A DNA stretch of 64,000 bases. Source: Thermoleophilia bacterium (GTDB lineage: Bacteria > Actinomycetota > Thermoleophilia > RBG-16-64-13). The stretch lies in the NCBI GenBank assembly GCA_026415615.1, contig JAOAGT010000002.1, positions 186,001-250,000 on the forward strand, read 5' to 3'. Below the pieces are notes generated by a model. That model had not been told where the DNA came from and ran no database searches. It saw only the letters and a program-made list of their open reading frames with translations. Made by a program: the position numbers and the translations under genes. This document shows, piece by piece, positions 56,915-64,000 of this stretch; position 1 is the first letter of the stretch, and each line of letters starts with the position of its first letter.

Positions 56915-58621
56915 TCAGGTGCGCATGAACTCCTTGGTTTGGGAAAAGTCGAAGAATTGATCAATCTCTTCCTGAGGAACGTCAAACACCTCGTTGGTGG
57001 GCGGTAGAGGTTCTTTCCGCATCCACTCCGGCAGCCGATCAGCCACGTCACTGATCCCTGCCCGACGATTGAACTCTCGCTCCTGGAGCAGCATTTTCTT
57101 GCCCAGCTCAATCAGGTCGCGGGTGGTGAAGTCGACGCCGTATAAGGTGGCGATCATTGGGGCGATAAGGTCAATCAATTCCTTGGAACGGAAAAGGAAG
57201 GTGAAGTGACAGAGCCCGGTCGCGTCCATGGCGGTATTGATGATTTGTGACCAACGCGAACGGTCAACTTGCCCGTGGGGCGAGAGTGGATCAGCCGTAA
57301 CAGCCCCGGTTGTATGGTCTGCTCCTTGCGGACTCGTGGCGTAAGTGACGCCCCAGCCCTTGGAAGTACGGGCCGCATGGGCAGGGATGGCTTGGCCCTT
57401 AACGGTGGGCACACGACTTATGCCAAAGACCTTGGCGGCCGTCTCTGTGCCGCTTGCCACCACGCGACCCAGCGGTGTGCCTTTCGCCACTTCCTCGAGG
57501 AGCTCCATCGCTCGAGAGAAATTCCCGAGCTCGTAGATGCCAGCGTCGCTGAGAAGGCCGATGGTGGCCCCGGTCTCGATGGTGTCGAGTCCTAGTTCGT
57601 CGCACCGCCGATCGATGCGAGCAACTGACTCCAGGTCGCTAATGCCAAGATTTGCTCCGCACATGGTAAGCGTCTCGAATTCAAAACTGGCTGTCAGGTA
57701 GCGGCCTTGGGAGTCGTGCACCACATTTGAGCAGCCAACAACGCAGCCAGATAGGCAGCGATGGCCGAGCACGCCTCCATGCTTCTCCGTCCAAGCCACT
57801 AGCGCATCAGCATTGATTCCCTTAACGCCCTCAAAGCTGCCCGCGCGGTGGTTAAGGCTAACTAGGGCCCCTCGATCGTGCTCCACCTGAATAAAGAAGG
57901 GAGTGCCAAACCGGTGTACCGTTTGGCAGAGAGGATCGTTCCGCAAAGCCTCCGATGCGGCCTTCACTGCCTCCCTAAATCCATCCGGGTCTGCGGCTTT
58001 CCGGAACGAGCCGCCTGAGTCGTCAATGACTATAGCCTTCAGCCGCTTAGAGCCCATAATTGCTCCCACGCCACCACGAGCGGCGTGGCGAGCAGGTCTT
58101 CCCTCCAAGTCGGTTACTGCTACTGTCGAGTTGGCGTGGAGCCGTTCGCCCGCGATGCCAGCGATCATCAGACCGACGTCAGGGCCGAAGCGTTCGCGTA
58201 GCTTTTCCGCCGCGGCGTAGTTGTCAAGACCTACGATGTCGCCCGCCGGTTCCAGGTAGGCTCCCTCGGCTGTGACCCTTAGGATCATCCATTCCGGTGC
58301 TTTGCCGGTGACGACGATGGAGCGCACTCCAATCCGTCCAAGCTTATGGCCGGCGGCTCCACCGGCGTTGGCCTCCTTAACCCCGCCGGTGAGCGGACTT
58401 TTGCCTCCGACCGATATCCGGCCCGAACTCGGGGCAGAGGTGCCAGCTAGGAGTCCAGTAGCTACGATAAAGGGGTTTTCCTCGGACAGAGGATGTACTC
58501 CTGGAGATACACGCTCAGTTAGATACCAGTCTATGAACGCGCGCCCACCAAGCAAGCTGTCAGCGGGAACTTCCTGTGAGGAGATCTCTCCCCGGGTCAT
58601 GTCTACCCTAATGTCTCTCAC
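56915..58621 (-). CDS. Aldehyde:ferredoxin oxidoreductase (tungsten type)
   Basis: A 568-residue AOR family enzyme that oxidises an aldehyde to the acid and reduces ferredoxin, with a tungsto-bispterin and a [4Fe-4S] cluster. Landmarks: LLGGRAFIDWYL, GRISVGGKSPLTGGVKEANAGG, ARGGVGAIMGSKRLKAIVI, and the cluster motif C289-C293-C297 with a late C471 (GLCHF). The spacing CX3CX3C differs from the CX2CX3C of Pyrococcus AOR (from memory). GTG at 58621 follows AAGGAG. It is 44 bases after the importer gene and upstream of the aconitase-X genes. The aldehyde is unknown. Confidence 0.92.
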   Translation of the reverse strand: MRDIRVDMTRGEISSQEVPADSLLGGRAFIDWYLTERVSPGVHPLSEENPFIVATGLLAGTSAPSSGRISVGGKSPLTGGVKEANAGGAAGHKLGRIGVRSIVVTGKAPEWMILRVTAEGAYLEPAGDIVGLDNYAAAEKLRERFGPDVGLMIAGIAGERLHANSTVAVTDLEGRPARHAARGGVGAIMGSKRLKAIVIDDSGGSFRKAADPDGFREAVKAASEALRNDPLCQTVHRFGTPFFIQVEHDRGALVSLNHRAGSFEGVKGINADALVAWTEKHGGVLGHRCLSGCVVGCSNVVHDSQGRYLTASFEFETLTMCGANLGISDLESVARIDRRCDELGLDTIETGATIGLLSDAGIYELGNFSRAMELLEEVAKGTPLGRVVASGTETAAKVFGISRVPTVKGQAIPAHAARTSKGWGVTYATSPQGADHTTGAVTADPLSPHGQVDRSRWSQIINTAMDATGLCHFTFLFRSKELIDLIAPMIATLYGVDFTTRDLIELGKKMLLQEREFNRRAGISDVADRLPEWMRKEPLPPTNEVFDVPQEEIDQFFDFSQTKEFMRT

Positions 58622-58665
58622 GGTGATCTACTCCTTACTCGCGTTCTGCCCTTGTCAACTCTTGT

Positions 58666-61440
58666 CTAGTCGAGCCTCGTCTGGTCGGGATCCAACTCTT
58701 CGACTGTCTCATCATCACATTCAACGTCGCCTAGGTAGAGCTCTCGCAAGTTTGGCGCCTGCCTTACCTCCTCAGCTGTCCCCCGAAGCGCCACACGGCC
58801 GGTTACCATGACCACAGCGCGGTGAGCAATGGTCAAGGCTGCTTCGGCGTTCTGTTCCACCATGAGCATGGTAAGTCCCTCTTGGTTAAGCTTCACCAAT
58901 GTCTCAAAGATGGCTGCCACTATCAGAGGGGCTAGACCCATGGAAGGCTCGTCTAGCAGCAGGAGTTTAGGTTTACTCATGAGAGCTCGCCCAATAGCAA
59001 GCATTTGCTGCTCTCCGCCGGACAACGAACCTGCTAGCTGCTTGCGCCGCTCGGCAAGAACAGGGAAAAGCTCGTATACCGACTCAAGCCGGGAGCGAAA
59101 CTCAGGACCCTTATAAGTCTTGCCAGCCCCAAGCTGCAGATTTTCAAACACGGTGAGGGTAGGAAAGACATGCCGCCCTTCCGGCACCTGGGTCATGCCT
59201 AAGCGGGCTATGTCGGGAGAGGAGAGCCTTGTGATGTCGCGTCCTTCGAAGAGAATTCGGCCTGTCTGGGCTCGCAGGGCTCCCGAGATGGTGTGCAGCA
59301 ATGTGGTCTTGCCCGCTCCGTTTGCTCCAAGAACGGCCATGATTTCGCCTGGCCAAACCTCGAGACTCACATTTCTTACTGCCCCGATTGAGCCGTAGAA
59401 AGTGGATACGTCTTCCACCCTGAGTACCGGCTGGGAAGCGGGTGACGTCTCCTGCCCGATCGCCGCGGCTCCTGGGCCCACGCTCACGCGGACGCGTTCT
59501 TTGGCCAAATCTTCGTCGAGGTGTTCCTTGGTGCCCAGGTAGGCCTTTATGACTGCTGGGTCGCACTGCACTTCGGCTGGCGTGCCGTGTGCGATCAGGC
59601 TGCCGTGTTCCAAGACCGCCACGGAGTGGGAAATGCCCATGATGAGATCCATGTCGTGCTCCACGATGAGTACGTCGATGCCAGCCTTGTGGATTTCAAG
59701 AATCTTCTCCATGAGCACCTCGCGCTCACTGGTGTTCATGCCTGCGGCCGGCTCGTCGAGCAACAGAAGAGAGGGCTCGCTCGCCAAGGCACGGGCGATC
59801 TCCACCAACCGCTGCTGCCCATAAGGCAAAGAAGTGGCGGACATGTAAGCCCGGTCGGCGATTCCAAGTAGGGAAAGAAGCTCCATTGCAAATTCCCGCG
59901 ACCTTCTTTCCTCGCGGCGAGAGCCGGGTAAGCGAAGTCCAGCCGCTACAAAATGGCTCTTCTCGTGGCGATGGCATCCCACCATGACGTTGTCTATGAC
60001 GTTCATGTTGGCGAAGATGCGGAGATTCTGAAATGTTCGGGCCATACCCAAGCGGGCAATGTCCGCCGGGTTCATGTGCGTTATGTTCTTACCTCCAAAC
60101 CACACCTCGCCTGCGGTCGGCCGCTGTAGGCCGGTGATTACGTTAAAGAGGGTTGTTTTTCCCGCTCCGTTTGGCCCAATGACTGCCGAAATGAGGCCCT
60201 TGGGTATGTCCAAAGAGACGTTGTTTACTGCGTGTAAACCGCCGAAATTCACTGTTACCCCAGCGATGTGCAAGCGGGGTTCATCGCCAGGGCTTTGCGC
60301 CGGCTGAGAGATATCGGCCGACTGCCGGCGGAAAGTAATTGTGGGCTGCGTCGCCGTCGGGGCCGCTGCTGAGAGAGAGGCAGCAGTCTGTGTGGCAGGA
60401 GTCGGCTGGACAGGATCGTCAGTCAGTAAGGGCTCCCTTTCTGCTCGAAAGCGGGCCTGCCACTCGGCGATTCTAAAGTGACGCATCAACTTGTCGCGGA
60501 GCCAAGGCAGCTTCCCCGTTTTCATCAAACCGGCCAAGCCGCCAGGGAGAAAGATAATGAGAAGAATTAAGATGACGGAGTAGATCCCGGATGAGTATTC
60601 GGCATAGGCCGTAAGTCCGATGCCGAGCCAGGTGATGAGAATTGCTCCCACGATATTGCCAAGGACGCTGTATTGCCCTCCCACCATCACCATGAGCATC
60701 GCAACCACTGAAGTCCAGGTGGAAAACTGACTAGGGCCTACGCTGGTCAAAAAGAGCACCCAAATTGAGCCACCGAGAGCAGCGTAAACGCAGCTCACTA
60801 CAAAGACCCGCAGCTTCCAAGCCGAGGTGTGGATGCCCAGGGTTTGGGCGGCAGTCTCGTTCGAGTTGAGGGCAAGTAGAGCCCGCCCCACGCGTGTGCG
60901 AAGAAAAGATTGAGTAAAGAGGGCAAGCAGCAGAATCACGATCCACATGAAGTAGTACTGGCTCATGAAGCTGCTGAAGCTAAACCCGGCGATGCTTAGA
61001 TAGGGAAGGCCGGCAATGCCTGTGGAACCCATGGTGACCGATCGCCAGTTGTTGATGATCACGGTGAAGATCGTGCCGACGCCCATGGTAGCCAGCGCCA
61101 AGAAAAACATCCTAAAACGAAGCACTGGTTTTCCTATGATCAGGCCGATGACAGCCGAGAGAACTACTCCGGCCAGTACCGCAAGCAAGGTGGGCCAGTG
61201 GTACTTGTACACTAGGATGGCGGTCGTATAGGCGCCTATGCCGGCAAACGCGGCGGTACCAAACGTGAGCAAGCCCGCCTGTCCCATTACCAGTCCGGTG
61301 GCTAGAGCGATGATCGCGTAAGCCCCCGCTGTAACCATGTTGGTCAGGTAATAGGGAGTGCGATGAAACGCGGGGATAACGAGTATGACAAAGAAAATAA
61401 GAAATGTAGGCCAGTAAGTGCGTAAAGTAAGGCGTTTCAT
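58666..61440 (-). CDS. Fused LivM-LivG-LivF importer protein (system 2)
   Basis: A 924-residue paralogue of the system 1 fusion with the same order. Residues 1 to about 325: LivM permease (GQAGLLTFGTAAFAGIGAY). About 395-650: LivG ATPase, GPNGAGKTT, LPYGQQRLVEIARALA, DEPAAGMN. About 680-905: LivF ATPase, GANGAGKTT, LSGGEQQMLAIGRALM, DEPSMGLAP. The linker between permease and first ATPase (about 335-390) is Ala/Thr/Gln-rich and longer than in system 1. It starts 2 bases after livH. Both ATPase sites look intact. It also carries an acidic C-terminal tail (DDETVEELDPDQ). Confidence 0.95.
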   Translation of the reverse strand: MKRLTLRTYWPTFLIFFVILVIPAFHRTPYYLTNMVTAGAYAIIALATGLVMGQAGLLTFGTAAFAGIGAYTTAILVYKYHWPTLLAVLAGVVLSAVIGLIIGKPVLRFRMFFLALATMGVGTIFTVIINNWRSVTMGSTGIAGLPYLSIAGFSFSSFMSQYYFMWIVILLLALFTQSFLRTRVGRALLALNSNETAAQTLGIHTSAWKLRVFVVSCVYAALGGSIWVLFLTSVGPSQFSTWTSVVAMLMVMVGGQYSVLGNIVGAILITWLGIGLTAYAEYSSGIYSVILILLIIFLPGGLAGLMKTGKLPWLRDKLMRHFRIAEWQARFRAEREPLLTDDPVQPTPATQTAASLSAAAPTATQPTITFRRQSADISQPAQSPGDEPRLHIAGVTVNFGGLHAVNNVSLDIPKGLISAVIGPNGAGKTTLFNVITGLQRPTAGEVWFGGKNITHMNPADIARLGMARTFQNLRIFANMNVIDNVMVGCHRHEKSHFVAAGLRLPGSRREERRSREFAMELLSLLGIADRAYMSATSLPYGQQRLVEIARALASEPSLLLLDEPAAGMNTSEREVLMEKILEIHKAGIDVLIVEHDMDLIMGISHSVAVLEHGSLIAHGTPAEVQCDPAVIKAYLGTKEHLDEDLAKERVRVSVGPGAAAIGQETSPASQPVLRVEDVSTFYGSIGAVRNVSLEVWPGEIMAVLGANGAGKTTLLHTISGALRAQTGRILFEGRDITRLSSPDIARLGMTQVPEGRHVFPTLTVFENLQLGAGKTYKGPEFRSRLESVYELFPVLAERRKQLAGSLSGGEQQMLAIGRALMSKPKLLLLDEPSMGLAPLIVAAIFETLVKLNQEGLTMLMVEQNAEAALTIAHRAVVMVTGRVALRGTAEEVRQAPNLRELYLGDVECDDETVEELDPDQTRLD

Positions 61441-61442
61441 GG

Positions 61443-62318
61443 TTAGCTCGCTGTGATTAGCTTTTGCCTAAGCAAACCGCCGGGGAGCAAGGTGAGCACC
61501 AATATCAGGATCACAAACGCAATGGCATCCTGAAAACCGGAGGGAAGGTAGCCGCCCACCAGGGTTTCGATGACTCCGAGAGCGATCCCTCCTACCATGG
61601 CTCCTGAAGCTGTGCCCCAGCCTCCAAGAACAGCGGCCACAAATCCCTTAATTACTAGGACGCCGCCAACGTTAAACGTAAACGGTATAACCGGGGACAT
61701 GAAAATCCCTGCTATAGCGCCAATGCTAGCGCTAATGACAAAGGCCAAGCGGATAAGCGCTCCGGCGCGAATACCGACAAATCCAGCTGCCAGGGGCTCG
61801 GTGGCTGCGGCTGTCATCGTCTTGCCCAGGTGAGTGTGGTTGTTAAGGAACCACAGGGCGGTTACCACGACCACGGCCATACCGATAATCCACAAGTCCT
61901 GGGTACGGAGTCCCACACTGCCGACGCTGACCGGAGCCTCGCCGGAGAAGGCCGGCCCATACACGGGCCAGGCGTCCCACCATAGTAGTGCAATTGCCTG
62001 GATCAGGGAGCTTACGCCCAAAGTGGCTAAGATGACCATGGCTAAAGAGGCATTGCGGAGAGGGGCGATCACCAGCTGGTACATCACTAGTCCCACTAGT
62101 GCCACAGCTACGACGGTGACCACGGCGGCCAGCCAGTAGGGGAGATGTAAGCTGTTCCAAAACCAATAGCTCATCATTCCGCCCAGCATCACAAACTCAC
62201 CCTGCGCAAAGTTGACCACTTGAGAAGCTCGGTAGATGGTCAAGAGTCCCAGGGCGATAAGAGCGTAAATCGCGCCTATGCTTACGCCCGATACAAGCAG
62301 TTGGATGAGATTGGCCAC
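61443..62318 (-). CDS. LivH-type permease (system 2)
   Basis: A 291-residue permease, partner of the fused LivMGF protein of system 2. MANLIQLLVSGVSIGAIYAL and RASQVVNFAQGEFVMLGGMMSY are typical LivH; the cytoplasmic loop reads GKTMTAAATEPLAAGFVGI. GTG at 62318 is decided by GGAGGGG 6 bases upstream. It follows the binding-protein gene by 80 bases and precedes the fusion gene by 2 bases, so all three are one transcript. Confidence 0.93.
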   Translation of the reverse strand: MANLIQLLVSGVSIGAIYALIALGLLTIYRASQVVNFAQGEFVMLGGMMSYWFWNSLHLPYWLAAVVTVVAVALVGLVMYQLVIAPLRNASLAMVILATLGVSSLIQAIALLWWDAWPVYGPAFSGEAPVSVGSVGLRTQDLWIIGMAVVVVTALWFLNNHTHLGKTMTAAATEPLAAGFVGIRAGALIRLAFVISASIGAIAGIFMSPVIPFTFNVGGVLVIKGFVAAVLGGWGTASGAMVGGIALGVIETLVGGYLPSGFQDAIAFVILILVLTLLPGGLLRQKLITAS

Positions 62319-62398
62319 TTAAGCCCCTCCCCGCTTTGCCTATCTAGAAACCGACACTACTTCCAAACTACTAGCTCATGCACTTAGAAACAAACCTC

Positions 62399-63760
62399 TC
62401 ACCAGAGATGAGAACGTGCTTCTTCCGACAGTGTGTCAGGCATGAACTTGGCAGCATTGAGCTCCTTGAGCTGGAACGAATGGTTCCGGATCTCAATAAT
62501 CTTGTAATCCGCAAGATCAAGACCAATGTGGTCGGTGGGGGTGTACGTAAGAGTGCCTTCGCTTCCCACGAAGTCTTTCACATTGTTCTCGATGTAATTG
62601 CGGATGGCTTCCTTGTCTGTCCAGCCTACGGCGTTGAACGTATTCTTGATAATGCCCACCACGGTCAAAGCGTGGGCAGCAACGCCTGAGAACACGCGGT
62701 TGTACTTGGCCTCAAAACGCGCCTTCATGTCAAGGAGGGGCGCCTTGATCGGATCATCATCCGGAAGCTGCTCGCATACGATGGGCGAGTCGCAGCAGAA
62801 CTGCACGCCCTCGATTTCCTTGCCGCCTGCGTCGAGCAAGGCGAAGTAGCCAAAGGCTGGCTCGCCGATGACCGGCAGGTTGACGCCGATCTTGTTTAGA
62901 GCCTTGATGAGGGTGATGGCGTCAGTACCAAGGAGAATCATCCCAATCGCGTCGGCGTTAATGCGTTCAACCTCCGCCTTGATCTTGGTGGCGAAGGCGG
63001 TCATATCAAGCTGTCCGGGGACTACCTGGTCCTTGAGCACAACAGCGTTTATGCCCCACTCTTTGGCGTAGTCACGAATGTAGTAGCCGCCGTAAGCGAA
63101 CAAGTTCTGCAGGTCCGTGACTACCACGATGTTGTCGTAGTTGTTGTACTTAGCGATAGCCAGGACTGCCTGACCTTGCACCTTGCCCGAGGCGACGGTG
63201 TTGAAGGTGTACTTGTAGAACTGCTGCTGCCAGGCGGCATCGTCGGGTACAAATGCGATCAAGGGCATCTTCTCCCGCTCGCAAACGGCCATTGCCTGGG
63301 CAACCACAGCGCCTGAACTAGGCCCAACGATTAGCGGGATATCCGGCATTGACGTGAGCTTGGTAAACGCCGCATTGGCCTTGGCAGCATCAGAGGCGGT
63401 GTCTTCGGGCACCACTTCGATAGGATGACCCTGGATGCCGCCCTCCGCGTTTAGCTTCTCGATTTCCAGCAGCATGCCGTCCCGGGTGTCAAGACCAATG
63501 CTGGACAACGCGCCGGTCAGGTCCGAAACCAAACCGATCTTGATCGGTTCCAAATTTGCAGGTCCTCCACTGGTGACGGTGGTTTGGCCTGTACCCGTGG
63601 TTGCTGTTGTCTGGGAGGATCCCGTGCTTGCCGTGGTCTGCGGAGCCGCAGTGGTCTCCGTGGTGCCTTCCTTGCCGCAGCCGACAGCCACAGATGCGAT
63701 CAAGAGCGCGATCGCAAGGATCGCCACTAGCACCAAAGTTCTTGTAGTCCTGCGATTCAA
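62399..63760 (-). CDS. Liv-type ABC importer substrate-binding lipoprotein (system 2)
   Basis: A 453-residue binding lipoprotein, first gene of operon 2. Lipobox VAVGC, Thr-rich linker, then PIKIGLVSDLTGALSSIGLDTRDGMLLEIEKLNAEGGIQGH, the family opening, and IPLIVGPSSGAVVAQAMAVC. I start at TTG 63760: an in-frame ATG at 63781 exists, but AAAGGAGGT lies between it and the TTG, 7 bases before the latter, so the ATG codon would be upstream of the ribosome site. The ligand is unknown; it is clearly diverged from the system 1 protein. Confidence 0.9.
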   Translation of the reverse strand: MNRRTTRTLVLVAILAIALLIASVAVGCGKEGTTETTAAPQTTASTGSSQTTATTGTGQTTVTSGGPANLEPIKIGLVSDLTGALSSIGLDTRDGMLLEIEKLNAEGGIQGHPIEVVPEDTASDAAKANAAFTKLTSMPDIPLIVGPSSGAVVAQAMAVCEREKMPLIAFVPDDAAWQQQFYKYTFNTVASGKVQGQAVLAIAKYNNYDNIVVVTDLQNLFAYGGYYIRDYAKEWGINAVVLKDQVVPGQLDMTAFATKIKAEVERINADAIGMILLGTDAITLIKALNKIGVNLPVIGEPAFGYFALLDAGGKEIEGVQFCCDSPIVCEQLPDDDPIKAPLLDMKARFEAKYNRVFSGVAAHALTVVGIIKNTFNAVGWTDKEAIRNYIENNVKDFVGSEGTLTYTPTDHIGLDLADYKIIEIRNHSFQLKELNAAKFMPDTLSEEARSHLW

Positions 63761-63921
63761 GGCCCTAACCTCCTTTGCCATTAATTCCGCTCCCCAGAAG
63801 CCATAAGTAGTCTTTTGCCCCCAAATTCTGACGTCTACCTCCCTTCCAATCGCGGCCCTCCGGGCCTGTCCGGCTCTAGTGTTGGGAAATCTGAACCCCC
63901 GTGTAGGGCTTGGGTAGATGC

Positions 63922-63967
63922 ATCATTGCACCCGTTTGTCGATAAGTCAACATGTCAAAAATTGATA
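63922..63967 (-). promoter_or_regulatory. Operon 2 promoter with element shared with operon 1
   Basis: On the minus strand -35 TTGACT (63945-63950), 17-base spacer, -10 AATGAT (63922-63927). The -35 is inside the 24-bp element (63944-63967) that matches 48639-48662 at 22 of 24 positions. The element starts 184 bases before the TTG start of the binding-protein gene. Confidence 0.6.
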
Positions 63968-64000
63968 GAAATATTGAAAAACAAGTCGTATAACCTAACG

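Noticed and set aside
63761-63781. ATG at 63781 as start of the system 2 binding protein
   Set aside because: The ribosome site AAAGGAGGT lies after this ATG, and the TTG at 63760 is correctly spaced from it.

Overview
The window is a GC-rich bacterial chromosome segment with tightly packed genes, many start/stop overlaps and GTG/TTG starts. The gene content suggests an anaerobic, possibly thermophilic, Gram-positive-type organism, most likely a deep-branching actinobacterial lineage. Pointers are a CtpE-like P-type ATPase, lipoproteins with Thr/Ser-rich linkers, an SLH-domain surface protein, [FeFe]-hydrogenase maturases, a tungsten-type aldehyde oxidoreductase, rubrerythrin and a DUF5320 protein. 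The lineage is inferred from gene families only. I found no rRNA, tRNA, CRISPR array, insertion sequence or phage gene.

Layout. 1-12.8 kb: the start of a P-type ATPase coupled to an MFS transporter with a PH-like tail, an aminotransferase, a cyclic-nucleotide-binding protein, a DUF1295 membrane protein, a second MFS transporter, a ZIP metal transporter, thioredoxin reductase, a sodium:solute symporter with a coupled small membrane protein, a lone hisF, and a D,D-carboxypeptidase whose start is unclear. 12.7-14.7 kb: an oxidative-stress operon (Old Yellow Enzyme-like, rubrerythrin, CDGSH protein). 14.9-31.3 kb: mixed metabolism, including a MoaE-like protein, a Ycf48/SLH surface protein, a Cys/Met lyase, nitroreductase, a TPP enzyme, an ABC exporter, NUDIX, peroxiredoxin, dehydrogenases, and a DUF5320-PadR-MBL operon with a palindromic operator. 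31.7-38.9 kb: a lipoprotein and an [FeFe]-hydrogenase maturation operon (TM1266-like regulator, hydG, aspartase-like lyase, hydF, hydE) without hydrogenase structural genes.

39.1-64 kb holds the most interesting part: two minus-strand operons built alike. Operon 1 (48457 to 39134) encodes a Liv-type ABC importer followed by a three-subunit molybdenum hydroxylase and a DUF3303 protein. Operon 2 (63760 to 51053) encodes a second Liv-type importer followed by a tungsten-type aldehyde:ferredoxin oxidoreductase, both subunits of an aconitase-X dehydratase, a MoaD/ThiS-like carrier, a FAD oxidoreductase, a URO-D-superfamily protein and a zinc alcohol dehydrogenase. In both, permease LivM and ATPases LivG and LivF are fused into one polypeptide of about 900 residues. 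Both carry a nearly identical 24-bp element (22/24) about 180 bp upstream of the first start codon. I infer one regulon for uptake and Mo/W-dependent oxidation of organic acids or aldehydes; the substrates are unknown.

A second, independent signal is a set of short (11-28 nt) imperfect tandem duplications at gene boundaries, often spanning a stop codon. Several long, near-perfect GC-rich inverted repeats also occur, some inside coding sequence.
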